Notes: a model not told the origin generated them from the letters alone. A DNA stretch of 5,979 bases from Oscillospiraceae bacterium (GCA_030527085.1 JAUNBN010000032.1:723-6701), one strand, 5' to 3'; positions 1 to 5,780 are shown, counted from the first letter of the stretch. Numbers and translations: made by a program.

Positions 1-1
1 T

Positions 2-694
2 CTCTACGGCGCTCAGGGCCCCGACCTCTTTTACTATTTCGCGGTTAAATCCCCGCTTTCAGGCTACCGAGAGGTCGCGGAAAGGATTCACGAGCTTAAT
101 CCAAGCTCGCCGCTTGAGGCCCTGCACGATCTTTCCGAACGCGACCGCGAGCGCTCGATGCTCTGTGCCTTTCTCTGCGGCTGCTCGACGCACCTCGCTT
201 TAGACGCGGCGATACACCCTTATATAAACGCGCGCTCAAAGGAGATAGCGAAAGAGGGAAGGATATCCGAGGAGTGCGCCCACGTTATGCTCGAGGCGGG
301 CTACGAAGCGCGCGATTTCCAAAGGCAGACAGACAAGCTCCCCGCCTCATATAAGGCCTTGGGAGATTTGCCCCACTGCGCGGCGGAGCGCGAGGCGGCG
401 GCAAGAGGGCTCGCCATGCTCGCGCGGCTCGCCTCAGTGGATTTGGACGAGAACCGGCTCTGCACCGAGCAGAAAAAGCTGCCCGCTACGCTGAAGCTGC
501 TTTTCAACGAGAACTGCGCCGTCTGCCGTTTTTTGGACGCGGCAAGCGGGCTCTTGAAAAAAGAGTTTCCGGCGCGCTGGCATTTCAGGCGCAGCCGCCC
601 CCTTGAAAAAACCGTGATGACCGAAGCGGATGCGGCCGAGCTTGACAGGCTCTGCGCCGAAGCGATGAGCGATTTCCTGCGCCTTATATCCTAG
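2..694 (+). CDS. Zinc-dependent phospholipase C-like protein, 5'-truncated by window edge
   Basis: The frame is open from base 2 to the TAG at 692-694 (230 codons visible); the real start is upstream of the window, and the internal ATG at 158 is not the start because family-like sequence precedes it. The first visible residues read LYGAQGPDLFYYFAV, like the G-x-x-GPD-x-FYY region near the N-terminus of clostridial PF00882 (Zn_dep_PLPC) proteins. About 50 residues later comes CGCSTHLALDAAIHPYIN (about 176-229), the family's H-x3-D...HP signature. These His and Asp residues are expected to bind metal ions at the active site. A further H-x2-LE pair follows (CAHVMLEAGYEARDF). By analogy the family hydrolyses phospholipids, but many clostridial members are uncharacterised, so the substrate is unknown. 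Family membership is recognised from memory of the motifs; secretion cannot be judged because the N-terminus is missing. Confidence 0.8.
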   Translation, partial: LYGAQGPDLFYYFAVKSPLSGYREVAERIHELNPSSPLEALHDLSERDRERSMLCAFLCGCSTHLALDAAIHPYINARSKEIAKEGRISEECAHVMLEAGYEARDFQRQTDKLPASYKALGDLPHCAAEREAAARGLAMLARLASVDLDENRLCTEQKKLPATLKLLFNENCAVCRFLDAASGLLKKEFPARWHFRRSRPLEKTVMTEADAAELDRLCAEAMSDFLRLIS

Positions 695-708
695 AAGCGG
701 AAGTGACC

Positions 709-780
709 CAAAAGCGGGTTCAACGCTTTGTTTCCCACGCCGAAGGCGGGTGAAATAAAGCGGAAAAGCGCGCAGTCGGG
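709..780 (+). repeat. Dispersed intergenic repeat, copy A (short form)
   Basis: Two blocks match copy B at 2861-3012. The block CAAAAGCGGGTTCAACGCTT and the following TGT (709-731) matches 2861-2883 at 21 of 23 positions. The block AAAAGCGCGCAGTCGGG (764-780) matches 2996-3012 at 16 of 17. Between the blocks A carries one GCCGAAGGCGGG unit (739-750), where B has two GCCTTCGGCG units with about 80 nt of hairpin-containing sequence between and including one of them. A therefore reads as B without its central module. The repeat lies in the gap between the phospholipase-like gene and the NrdD-like gene. I see no convincing promoter for the downstream gene in this gap. Alignment was by eye. Confidence 0.7.
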
Positions 781-853
781 TCAGGCCCCGGAAGCGCAGG
801 GCTTGAAAGATACAGCGTATTAAACAAAACTGAAATCACAGGAGGGCAGCAAG

Positions 854-1117
854 ATGCAGGTAAGCGTTCTCGGAAAGAGCATTAGCGACGAGGAAAAGCA
901 GGCCTATGTAGATTATGTGGAGGGCAGGTTCCCGAAATCGAAGCTCGAAAAACTCACCATTACTATTGACGGCGACTTTGCCGATTTGGAATATGAATTT
1001 GAGGCCCGTCCCTTTGAGCGCATTCGCCGCATTACCGGCTACCTCGTAGGAACCATCGACCGCTGGAACGACTCCAAGCGCGCCGAGGAGCGCGACAGGG
1101 TAAAGCACAGCCTTTAA
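854..1117 (+). CDS. Small NrdD-like protein with glycyl-radical-type RITGY motif
   Basis: An 87-residue protein. The start is fixed by AGGAGGG at 840-846, seven bases before the ATG. The C-terminal part, RRITGYLVGTIDRW (58-71) followed by RAEERDRVKH (76-85), resembles the end of anaerobic ribonucleoside-triphosphate reductase NrdD. In E. coli NrdD the segment RVCGYLG carries the radical-bearing glycine and is followed by FN-x-GK...RVKHL. The equivalent glycine here is Gly62 in RITGY. The catalytic ten-stranded barrel and the Cys-rich zinc site that precedes the radical loop in NrdD are absent. Instead, residues 1-55 are short and charged (EEKQAYVDYVEGRF; LTITIDGDFADLEYEF), suggesting a small alpha/beta domain. 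Similar short clostridial proteins are, as I recall, annotated as anaerobic ribonucleotide reductase through Pfam NRDD; their function is unproven. It could be a spare glycyl-radical subunit, by analogy with GrcA/YfiD for pyruvate formate-lyase, or merely a structural relative. No nrdD or nrdG is visible nearby. Confidence 0.75.
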   Translation: MQVSVLGKSISDEEKQAYVDYVEGRFPKSKLEKLTITIDGDFADLEYEFEARPFERIRRITGYLVGTIDRWNDSKRAEERDRVKHSL

Positions 1118-1119
1118 AC

Positions 1120-1141
1120 CGCGAGACGCTCTTTTCTCGCG
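1120..1141 (+). terminator. Weak candidate hairpin after the NrdD-like gene
   Basis: CGCGAGA (1120-1126) pairs perfectly with TCTCGCG (1135-1141) around an 8-nt loop, starting three bases after the stop codon. No T-run follows, so it is a poor intrinsic terminator by itself; it could protect the 3' end or pause polymerase. A second small hairpin, AGCGCT with AGCGCT (1170-1175 and 1185-1190), follows and is trailed only by CTTTG. Nothing else is recognisable between 1118 and 1239. Confidence 0.3.
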
Positions 1142-1239
1142 AACGAACGGAACACGCCGCGCCGCGTTAAGCGCTTGTTATTCGAGCGCTCTTTGAGAGG
1201 CTTTGGGCCGAGGCGCCACGGCGCGCCGATAAGGCTCGC

Positions 1240-1299
1240 CTTAAATAAAAAACAACAAACGCGCCTTGCGGGAGGGAGGAATCCCTGCGGGGCGCGTTT
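1240..1299 (-). terminator. Intrinsic terminator for manA
   Basis: Read on the minus strand, AAACGCGCC pairs perfectly with GGCGCGTTT (1291-1299 with 1257-1265), and the stem is followed by GTTGTTTTTTATTT. This is a GC-rich stem with a T-rich tail, the standard rho-independent layout, about 75 bases past the manA stop codon. On the plus strand the same hairpin is followed only by ACTG, so it should act mainly on leftward transcription and shield the convergent NrdD-like gene. Confidence 0.8.
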
Positions 1300-1375
1300 A
1301 CTGTGCTCAAGATATAATGCGGCGGGGGAATTTTTTAACACGCTTGCAGGACGCTGCCTGCGGTGGCTTCGGGAA

Positions 1376-2392
1376 TTATGCCTCGCCTTCGCCGGGGCTG
1401 TCGAACTCGGGCCGGCGGCAGCTAACCAGAACAAAGGAGCATTTTCCGCTCAGAGCGTAGTATTGAAGCCCGGCGGGTATAAAAATCGTGTCTCCCTTTT
1501 CGAGCTCCTCTATCTGCTCTCCGTGGACAAAAACAGCGGAGCCCTCGAGCATGGTAATGGCGTGAAAGGAGTCGGGCTCGCATTTAAAGCCCACCTTTCT
1601 CTCGCTCTTGACCTCGTAGGCAAAAAAACAGTCCCAGTCGCTTATGCGCCTTATTTCCGCGCCCAGACGGCTCAGGACAAAGGCTCCGGCGGGTTTCGGG
1701 CTGCAGGCGCCAAGATCGGCGCATTCGAGGGCCTTATCTATATGAAGCTCGCGCTTCTGCTCCCCAAAGCTCTCGCGCTTGTAGTCGAAGACGCGGTAGG
1801 TAACATTGGAGCTCTGCTGTATCTCAAGGGCGAGAGTTTTTGTTCTTATGGCGTGCAGTGTTCGCGCGGGTATGGCGTAGCTCTGGCCGGACTCTATTTG
1901 CAGACGGTTCAGCTTTGAAACGATCTCTCCCGTTTCGGCGAACTCCCGCAGATCTTCGGGGCGCAAGGGCTCTTTAAGCCCTAAAAGCAGCTCGGCGTCC
2001 TCGCCGCAGTCCAGAATATAAAGCAGCTCGTTTTTACCGCTCTGCCCCTCGCTTGCGAGGGCGTAGGCGTCGTCGGGATGCAGCTGCACCGAGAGAGACT
2101 CTCCGGCGTCCAGAAACTTGACGATTACGGGAAACTCGTCGGCCGAAGCAAAGCCCTCGCCTATATATTCCGGGTGTTCGTCGAGGTAGCTCTTGAGCGG
2201 AGCGCCCAGCCAGCGCGGCTCGAGCTGCGAAAGGCTGCAGATGCCTATCAGGCATTCGCCGTCACGGTGGCAGCTCAGCTCCCAGCTCTCCGCAAGCGGA
2301 GCCCTGCCGCCGCCCTTGTTGAACTCATTAATAAGCCGGTCCCCGCCCCAGGCGTAGCGCTTAAAGGCCGGATTGAGCTTGATAGCGAACAT
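1376..2392 (-). CDS. manA: Mannose-6-phosphate isomerase, class I
   Basis: A 338-residue protein starting MFAIKLNPAFKRYAWGG, typical for Bacillus-type ManA (about 315 residues). It interconverts mannose 6-phosphate and fructose 6-phosphate in the cytoplasm, linking mannose use or mannosyl-donor synthesis to glycolysis. The expected Zn ligands are in place: Gln103 and His105 in SVQLHPDD, Glu122 in SGKNELLYILDCG, and His180 in PARTLHAI. The signature LALEIQQSSNVTYRVFDY (187-204) carries the likely catalytic Arg200. A C-terminal cupin-like part follows (about 235-325, with MLEGSAVFVHGEQIEELEKGD). The frame stays open upstream to an ATG at 2503, but those 37 residues are Arg-rich and unlike the family. 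The ATG at 2390-2392 has GAGAGGGAG just upstream on the minus strand (2397-2405). The gene stands alone and converges on the NrdD-like gene. Its context does not show whether the role is sugar catabolism or polysaccharide synthesis. Confidence 0.93.
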   Translation of the reverse strand: MFAIKLNPAFKRYAWGGDRLINEFNKGGGRAPLAESWELSCHRDGECLIGICSLSQLEPRWLGAPLKSYLDEHPEYIGEGFASADEFPVIVKFLDAGESLSVQLHPDDAYALASEGQSGKNELLYILDCGEDAELLLGLKEPLRPEDLREFAETGEIVSKLNRLQIESGQSYAIPARTLHAIRTKTLALEIQQSSNVTYRVFDYKRESFGEQKRELHIDKALECADLGACSPKPAGAFVLSRLGAEIRRISDWDCFFAYEVKSERKVGFKCEPDSFHAITMLEGSAVFVHGEQIEELEKGDTIFIPAGLQYYALSGKCSFVLVSCRRPEFDSPGEGEA

Positions 2393-2552
2393 AAAACTCC
2401 CTCTCGCAAGACGCGGCCGGTGAGAGCCGCGCTTCCAATGGTTAAAAATGAGCTTCCGGCTCTCGCGCCGCGCGCGGGAAAGCCGAGAGACGCCCCCCGC
2501 CATAATAGCATGGGTTCGTCTTCCGGCTCCCGCGCCGCGCGCGATAAGGCCG
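2393..2552 (-). promoter_or_regulatory. Structured 5' leader of manA
   Basis: If the promoter at 2560-2588 is real, manA has an untranslated leader of about 160 nt, long for a single metabolic gene. On the minus strand it contains GAGAGCCG (2464-2457), which pairs perfectly with CGGCTCTC (2429-2422) across a 27-nt loop. The CTCTC end of the second arm (2426-2422) could instead pair with GAGAG of the ribosome binding site (2405-2401). Two exclusive folds, RBS-free and RBS-blocked, can thus be drawn. The leader also carries a 24-nt direct repeat, listed separately. It matches no riboswitch class I recognise, and the folding is by eye only. Confidence 0.4.
2453..2543 (-). repeat. 24-nt direct repeat in the manA leader
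   Basis: The plus-strand segments 2453-2476 and 2520-2543 both begin CTTCCGGCTC and end CGCGCCGCGCGCG. They differ at one position of 24 (T at 2463, C at 2530), with starts 67 bases apart. Both lie upstream of the chosen manA start and downstream of the candidate promoter. They are GC-rich and contain the arm that pairs with 2422-2429. Possible explanations are a local duplication, a protein-binding site pair or simple-sequence drift. Confidence 0.65.
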
Positions 2553-2559
2553 GACTTTA

Positions 2560-2588
2560 AGTTTATTATAGATCGAGCGAACTGTCAA
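2560..2588 (-). promoter_or_regulatory. Candidate sigma-A promoter for manA
   Basis: On the minus strand TTGACA (2588-2583) is followed by 17 bases and TAAACT (2565-2560). A perfect TATAAT also occurs at 2570-2565, but only 12 bases after TTGACA and with no good -35 of its own. Both boxes are in an AT-richer patch (2552-2572) inside GC-rich DNA. The orientation and position fit manA. Transcription would begin near 2552. Confidence 0.55.
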
Positions 2589-3059
2589 ACCGCCGCGGTG
2601 ATACGGCTTCGGGCCCGCTTTTGAACCGATTCCGATACAAAGAGCATGTTCCGTTCGCGGGGTATCTGCGCTCTTGCGAGTCCCCTATTAAAGCGCTTAT
2701 TGACCCCGGCGCTTTTAAATGCTATATTACTAACAGAAAAAGACTCGGCAGTATGCGCGTTTTCGGACGTAAAATTGGGGGCTTCGGCATCCGATACATA
2801 CGAGGGGTCTTTTTTTTTACTGCTCATTTTCCGTCTGCTTATTACAAGCGGGGACTGGCTCAAAAGCGGGTTCAGTGCTTTGTCCTCTCCGCCTTCGGCG
2901 TAATGACACGACTGACTTTTCGGGACTTCCCCCCGCCGGAGGGGGGGGGAAGACCCTATCTTAATGACATCAGCCTTCGGCGGGGGAACGCAGCAAAAAG
3001 CGCGCAATCGGGGCGCCCCCCTTTAAGCGGGCGGCTTTTATTTGAATTGCAATAAATAA
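2589..3059. other. Gene-free stretch between manA and the DUF2975 gene
   Basis: Long open frames exist on both strands here, but they have no ribosome binding site and low-complexity, Arg/Pro/Ser-rich translations that follow the repeat sequence, so I do not call a gene. The right half is repeat copy B. In the left half, CCCGCTTTTGAAC (2614-2626) is an inverted match to the start of copy B. The stretch 2640-2850 shows no structure I can name beyond a run of nine T at 2810-2818. Confidence 0.6.
2861..3012 (+). repeat. Dispersed intergenic repeat, copy B (long form)
   Basis: The outer blocks (2861-2883 and 2996-3012) match copy A. Two GCCTTCGGCG units (2891-2900 and 2973-2982) bound a central module. 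The module holds AATGACA, ACTTTTC, a hairpin, ACCCT and TTAATGACAT. The hairpin is GGGACTTCCCCCC with GGGGGGAAGACCC (2922-2934 and 2944-2956), paired except for one A-A mismatch. The module 2902-2988 aligns with copy C at 5820-5909. It has no coding capacity of its own and lies between two divergently transcribed genes, away from both ribosome binding sites. Confidence 0.7.
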
Positions 3060-3076
3060 TTATCGAAAAACAATAA
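3060..3076 (+). promoter_or_regulatory. Possible operator upstream of the DUF2975 promoter
   Basis: TTATCG and CAATAA form an inverted repeat around five A residues, with one mismatch. It lies eight bases upstream of the -35 box in an AT-rich tract (3050-3083). CAATAAA also occurs twice as a direct repeat (3050-3056 and 3071-3077), 21 bases apart, about two helical turns. The encoded HTH protein is an obvious candidate ligand, but the tract could equally be a plain UP element. Confidence 0.35.
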
Positions 3077-3083
3077 AAAATAC

Positions 3084-3112
3084 TTGCAAAACAGTAACGT
3101 GCCTGCTATAAT
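3084..3112 (+). promoter_or_regulatory. Sigma-A-type promoter of the DUF2975-HTH operon
   Basis: TTGCAA (3084-3089), a 17-base spacer and a perfect TATAAT (3107-3112), preceded by an A/T-rich tract that could act as an UP element. Transcription would start near 3119, giving a leader of about 27 nt before the ATG at 3146. This is the clearest promoter in the window. Confidence 0.85.
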
Positions 3113-3145
3113 ACGCCTTGAAGCAAATGTAAAGGAGCTTAAGAC

Positions 3146-3604
3146 ATGGACTGGAACGACCAAAAGAGCATAGCGCTCTCGCGGCTCGGCGTCGCGCTGC
3201 TGGCGCTCTTGCTGCTGGCGCTGGATATAGGCGGCTACTGGCTTGCGGGCTGGGCGCTGAGGATATCCGAGGTTCTCGGCGAGGGCCTCAAAGACGGGCT
3301 TTTGCTGCTGGCGAGCCTCTACCTTTGCAGCGTACCGGCCTGGCTGCTTATCTTTTCTCTGTGGCGGCTGCTTAAAAATCTCGGGCTTGAGCTTATTTTC
3401 ACAGCCGAAAACGTGAGCCTTTTAAGGCGCATAAGCTGGTATTGCGTGGCCATGGGGCTCGTCTGCCTGTTGAGCGCGCTTTACTACCTGCCCTTTATGC
3501 TGCCGGCCATTGCCGCCGCCTTTATGGCGCTGATAGTAAGGATAGTTAAAAACTGCTTCGAGCAGGCCGTCCTCATGAAGGACGAGCTCGACTACACGGT
3601 GTAG
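3146..3604 (+). CDS. DUF2975 family membrane protein
   Basis: A 152-residue protein with four predicted membrane segments (about 11-36, 51-75, 96-116 and 117-134). Family features are the N-terminal W-x2-QKS-x3-SRLG, then IFTAENVSLLRRISW (84-98), VRIVKNCFEQA (131-141) and a C-terminal KDELDYTV. This matches DUF2975, which includes B. subtilis YoaS. The molecular function of the family is not established; it typically sits next to a small YozG-type HTH gene, as here. AAAGGAG at 3131-3137, eight bases before the ATG, supports the start. The stop codon overlaps the next gene's ribosome binding site, so the two are almost certainly co-transcribed and perhaps translationally coupled. By inference the pair may be a membrane protein that controls, or is controlled by, its partner regulator. 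Confidence 0.9.
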   Translation: MDWNDQKSIALSRLGVALLALLLLALDIGGYWLAGWALRISEVLGEGLKDGLLLLASLYLCSVPAWLLIFSLWRLLKNLGLELIFTAENVSLLRRISWYCVAMGLVCLLSALYYLPFMLPAIAAAFMALIVRIVKNCFEQAVLMKDELDYTV

Positions 3605-3609
3605 GGGGG
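3603..3609 (+). promoter_or_regulatory. Ribosome binding site that decides the HTH gene start
   Basis: AGGGGGG overlaps the TAG stop of the DUF2975 gene. It is one base from the ATG at 3611 but seven bases from the ATG at 3617. The second spacing is normal, and the resulting N-terminus MPIIVNLD fits the family, so 3617 is preferred. Confidence 0.7.
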
Positions 3610-3616
3610 AATGAGA

Positions 3617-3853
3617 ATGCCCATCATCGTGAATTTAGACGTGGTCATGGCGCGGCGCAAAACCTCCGCGGGCGAGCTTGCCCAGCGCGTAGGCATAACG
3701 GCGGCCAACCTCTCGATTTTAAAGACCGGCAAGGCCAAGGCGGTGCGTTTCTCAACTCTCGCCGCACTCTGCCGCGAGCTCGACTGCCAGCCGGGCGATA
3801 TTCTCGAATACAAGCCGCCGGCCGACGGCCGGACGGAGGACGAGGACGGCTGA
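3617..3853 (+). CDS. YozG-type Cro/C1 helix-turn-helix transcriptional regulator
   Basis: A 78-residue protein consisting almost only of a Cro/C1-type HTH domain. IIVNLDVVMARRKTS (3-17) leads into helix 2 (SAGELAQRVG, 17-26) and the recognition helix ITAANLSILKTGK (27-39). RFSTLAALCRELDCQPGDIL (44-63) is the usual closing part of the fold. The ending is acidic and disordered (DGRTEDEDG). There is no sensor or effector domain, so any signal must come through a partner, plausibly the adjacent membrane protein. It probably binds DNA as a dimer; autoregulation at the AT-rich promoter upstream of 3146 is an inference. An alternative start two codons earlier (3611) would add only Met-Arg. No gene or clear terminator is visible in the 168 nt before the DUF4173 gene. 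Confidence 0.92.
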   Translation: MPIIVNLDVVMARRKTSAGELAQRVGITAANLSILKTGKAKAVRFSTLAALCRELDCQPGDILEYKPPADGRTEDEDG

Positions 3854-4021
3854 GAGCGCCTGAAGCGCAACAGACCGGCTGGATTTTGACTCATATACAT
3901 CAGGGAAGCGCTTGAGCTTCAAGACGGGAAAGCCCGAAAAGCGGACTGAAAGCGTGTTTAATGCTGCGAGGAAAGGTCCGTGCTGCAGAAAGGCCGCAAC
4001 CCTAAAACGAGGTGATTTAAG

Positions 4022-5695
4022 ATGAACGGAAATGGTATTACTGCCGCTCCTGCTACACCGTATGCGGCGCCGGGGACGGCGCTGAAAACTCCCTTTGAGG
4101 CGAGCCGGGCGCAGTGCCTGGCGGCGCTTTTAAGCTACGCGCTCGCCTACGCTTATATAAGGCTCTTGTTTTTAGAAAGCCTATTCCCGGGCGCGCTGCT
4201 GCTCTTTTCGCTTCTTTTCTTAGGCTTGAGCGAGCTTCTTTTCAGAGCCGAGGGCAAAAAGACCTTCAGCCGCGAGAGCGCCTTCTGGCTTTGCTGTATA
4301 CTCGCCGTCGGCCTTGCGCGAGTGCCCTTTAACGGCGGCACGGTTAGAGGCTGGGATATGCTGCTTTGCTGCGGCATGGCGGCCTATTATGTACTCAGCC
4401 GCTGCGGGCTGCTTATAGAGGGCGAGACGAGCTTTTTCTTCCCCTTCGATGTGAAGAACGCCCTTCTTAAGCTGCCCTTTAAGAACTTCTTTCTCAGAAT
4501 AAGGACCTTTTGCTATGGCGTAAAAGAGCTCTTGTCGGGCAAGAGAGAGAAAAAGAGCGTTTCGAGTCTTGCGGTTTTTATAACCCTCTGCGCGCTGGTG
4601 CTTTTCGTGATTGCGGCGGGTATTCTGATTTCGGCGGACTTCCTGCTCTCGGAAAGAGTGGGCGATTTCTTTGAGAAGCTCGGCGAGTTTTTAGGCGAGC
4701 TTCTCGTCCCCGACATCCCGCTGTACTTCTTTTTGTCCCTGCCTGTGGGCTGCTATCTCTTCGGCCTCGTCTCGGGCGCGGCGAGAAGCAAGGCGGCGCC
4801 GACGGAAAAAGCCGCGCTCGAGGCTATGTTTGAGCGCGTCCGCGTGCTGTCCGTTCCCGCCGCGGCGGCCATCCTGTTCTTGTTCCTCGCTCTTTACGGA
4901 TTGTTCTTCGCCTTTCAGAGCAGCTACCTTGTGGGAGCGCTCAGCGGCGAGCTGCCGAGCGGCTTCACGGTGTCGCGCTACGCCAGAGAGGGCTTTTTTG
5001 AGATGTGCCAGATAATGGCTCTCAGCTTCTTTTTGCTCTGCTGCGTTTCCAAGTTCAGCCGCAAGCCTTTAAGGGAGAGCCGTCTGCTCAAGGCGCTTGC
5101 GCTGCTCATACTTTTAAGCTGCGTCCTCTTCGCGGTCGTGGCCGCCTTTAAGCTCGCGCTTTATATAGACCGCTACGGCCTCACGCAGAAAAGGCTGCTC
5201 TCAAGCTGGGGGGTGCTCGTGCTGCTCATCTTTACGCTGCTCGCCGCCGTTTACATTTCTCGCCCCTTTAAGGCGGCGAAGGCGGCTGTATTCTCCGCGG
5301 CGGCGCTCTTCAGCCTTTTGTGCCTTTGCAATCCCGACGGCCTTATAATAAGGACGAATCTCGAGCTTTACAAGAGCGGCGCGGTAAGAGACCCGGATCT
5401 CGAGTATTTGGCTTTAGACTGCGGCGGCGCACTGGACATAGAGGGCTTTGCAGAGCAGCTTGAGGAGGCCGGCGTTTTCAAGAACGGTATGGACGCGGAT
5501 ATCTTTAACGAAATGCTCGGCTACAGTGCCGAGGAAACGCTGGCTTCGGGCGAGGTGCTGCTGACCTGGGTCTTTGAGGGACGCTTCGACGGACATTCCT
5601 TCGGGGGCAGGGAGTTTGAGATACGCGCCTACTGCAAGAGGGGAGAGGGCGAGGGAGAGCTCACCGTGCTCCGCATTGAGCAAGCAGAGGTCTGA
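4022..5695 (+). CDS. DUF4173 polytopic membrane protein
   Basis: A 557-residue protein started by GAGGTGA at 4009-4015, six bases before the ATG. A soluble, Ala/Pro-rich N-terminus (1-28) precedes about ten to eleven hydrophobic segments: roughly 30-48, 55-74, 86-100, 109-126, 181-205, 231-251, 276-298, 328-343, 354-380, 394-412 and 420-436. Family-like motifs are SRYAREGFFEMCQI (318-331), LYIDRYGLTQKRLLSSW (380-396) and CNPDGLIIRTNL (436-447), typical of DUF4153/DUF4173 proteins of Bacillota. The last 100 or so residues (about 450-557) are hydrophilic and probably form a soluble domain. The biochemical function of the family is unknown. Its position behind a DUF2975/YozG pair fits a linkage I recall from other clostridial genomes. 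No convincing promoter is visible in 3854-4021: TTGACT at 3886 has no matching -10. It may be read through from 3084 or have a promoter I cannot see. Confidence 0.88.
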   Translation: MNGNGITAAPATPYAAPGTALKTPFEASRAQCLAALLSYALAYAYIRLLFLESLFPGALLLFSLLFLGLSELLFRAEGKKTFSRESAFWLCCILAVGLARVPFNGGTVRGWDMLLCCGMAAYYVLSRCGLLIEGETSFFFPFDVKNALLKLPFKNFFLRIRTFCYGVKELLSGKREKKSVSSLAVFITLCALVLFVIAAGILISADFLLSERVGDFFEKLGEFLGELLVPDIPLYFFLSLPVGCYLFGLVSGAARSKAAPTEKAALEAMFERVRVLSVPAAAAILFLFLALYGLFFAFQSSYLVGALSGELPSGFTVSRYAREGFFEMCQIMALSFFLLCCVSKFSRKPLRESRLLKALALLILLSCVLFAVVAAFKLALYIDRYGLTQKRLLSSWGVLVLLIFTLLAAVYISRPFKAAKAAVFSAAALFSLLCLCNPDGLIIRTNLELYKSGAVRDPDLEYLALDCGGALDIEGFAEQLEEAGVFKNGMDADIFNEMLGYSAEETLASGEVLLTWVFEGRFDGHSFGGREFEIRAYCKRGEGEGELTVLRIEQAEV

Positions 5696-5780
5696 TAAGC
5701 CGGGCTTCACCGTCGATTCCGGGAAGCGAGCTGTTTAAAGCTCCGGTTCATCCGCCGAAGGGGGACAATAGCGCGGCTTT
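5696..5780 (+). other. Gap after the DUF4173 gene
   Basis: No gene is visible. A small inverted repeat, GAGCT with AGCTC (5729-5744 region), is too weak and lacks a T-run, so no standard terminator can be placed here. From 5937 to the window end I likewise see no gene start, ribosome binding site or RNA gene. Confidence 0.4.

Noticed and set aside
1313..1318. TATAAT on the plus strand after manA
   Set aside because: No -35 box at the right distance and no rightward gene beyond it; it lies in the manA 3' region.
1175..1918. Long plus-strand open frame of 247 codons overlapping manA
   Set aside because: It is antisense to a clear manA coding sequence, has no ribosome binding site, and its translation resembles no family; GC-rich DNA gives such shadow frames.
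2393..2503. 37-residue N-terminal extension of ManA from the ATG at 2503
   Set aside because: The extension is Arg-rich, unlike the family, spans the GC-rich leader repeat, and has no well-placed ribosome binding site, while the ATG at 2390-2392 has one and gives the family-like N-terminus.
2614..2870. A transposon-like unit bounded by inverted CAAAAGCGGG ends (2614-2626 and 2858-2870)
   Set aside because: Only about 13 bases match, there is no target duplication, and the right-hand copy sits at the left edge of copy B, which extends beyond it; it may be just another fragment of the repeat.
2901..2982. CRISPR-like array from the repeated GCCTTCGGCG and AATGACA units
   Set aside because: Only two short units each, with an internal hairpin and homology between the intervening sequences of B and C; no regular repeat-spacer pattern and no cas gene.
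2585..3007. Overlapping open frames on both strands (also 2621-3055 plus) as possible small proteins
   Set aside because: They run through repeat copy B, have no ribosome binding site and give Arg/Ser/Pro-rich low-complexity translations; the similar translation at 5735-5926 comes from copy C, showing a repeat origin.
3886..3914. TTGACT as a -35 box for the DUF4173 gene
   Set aside because: No acceptable -10 hexamer lies 16 to 18 bases downstream.
3942..3970. Possible fourth fragment of the repeat (GGACTG, AAAGCG, then GTT and TGCT)
   Set aside because: The match to 2852-2882 needs gaps and is short, so it could be chance.
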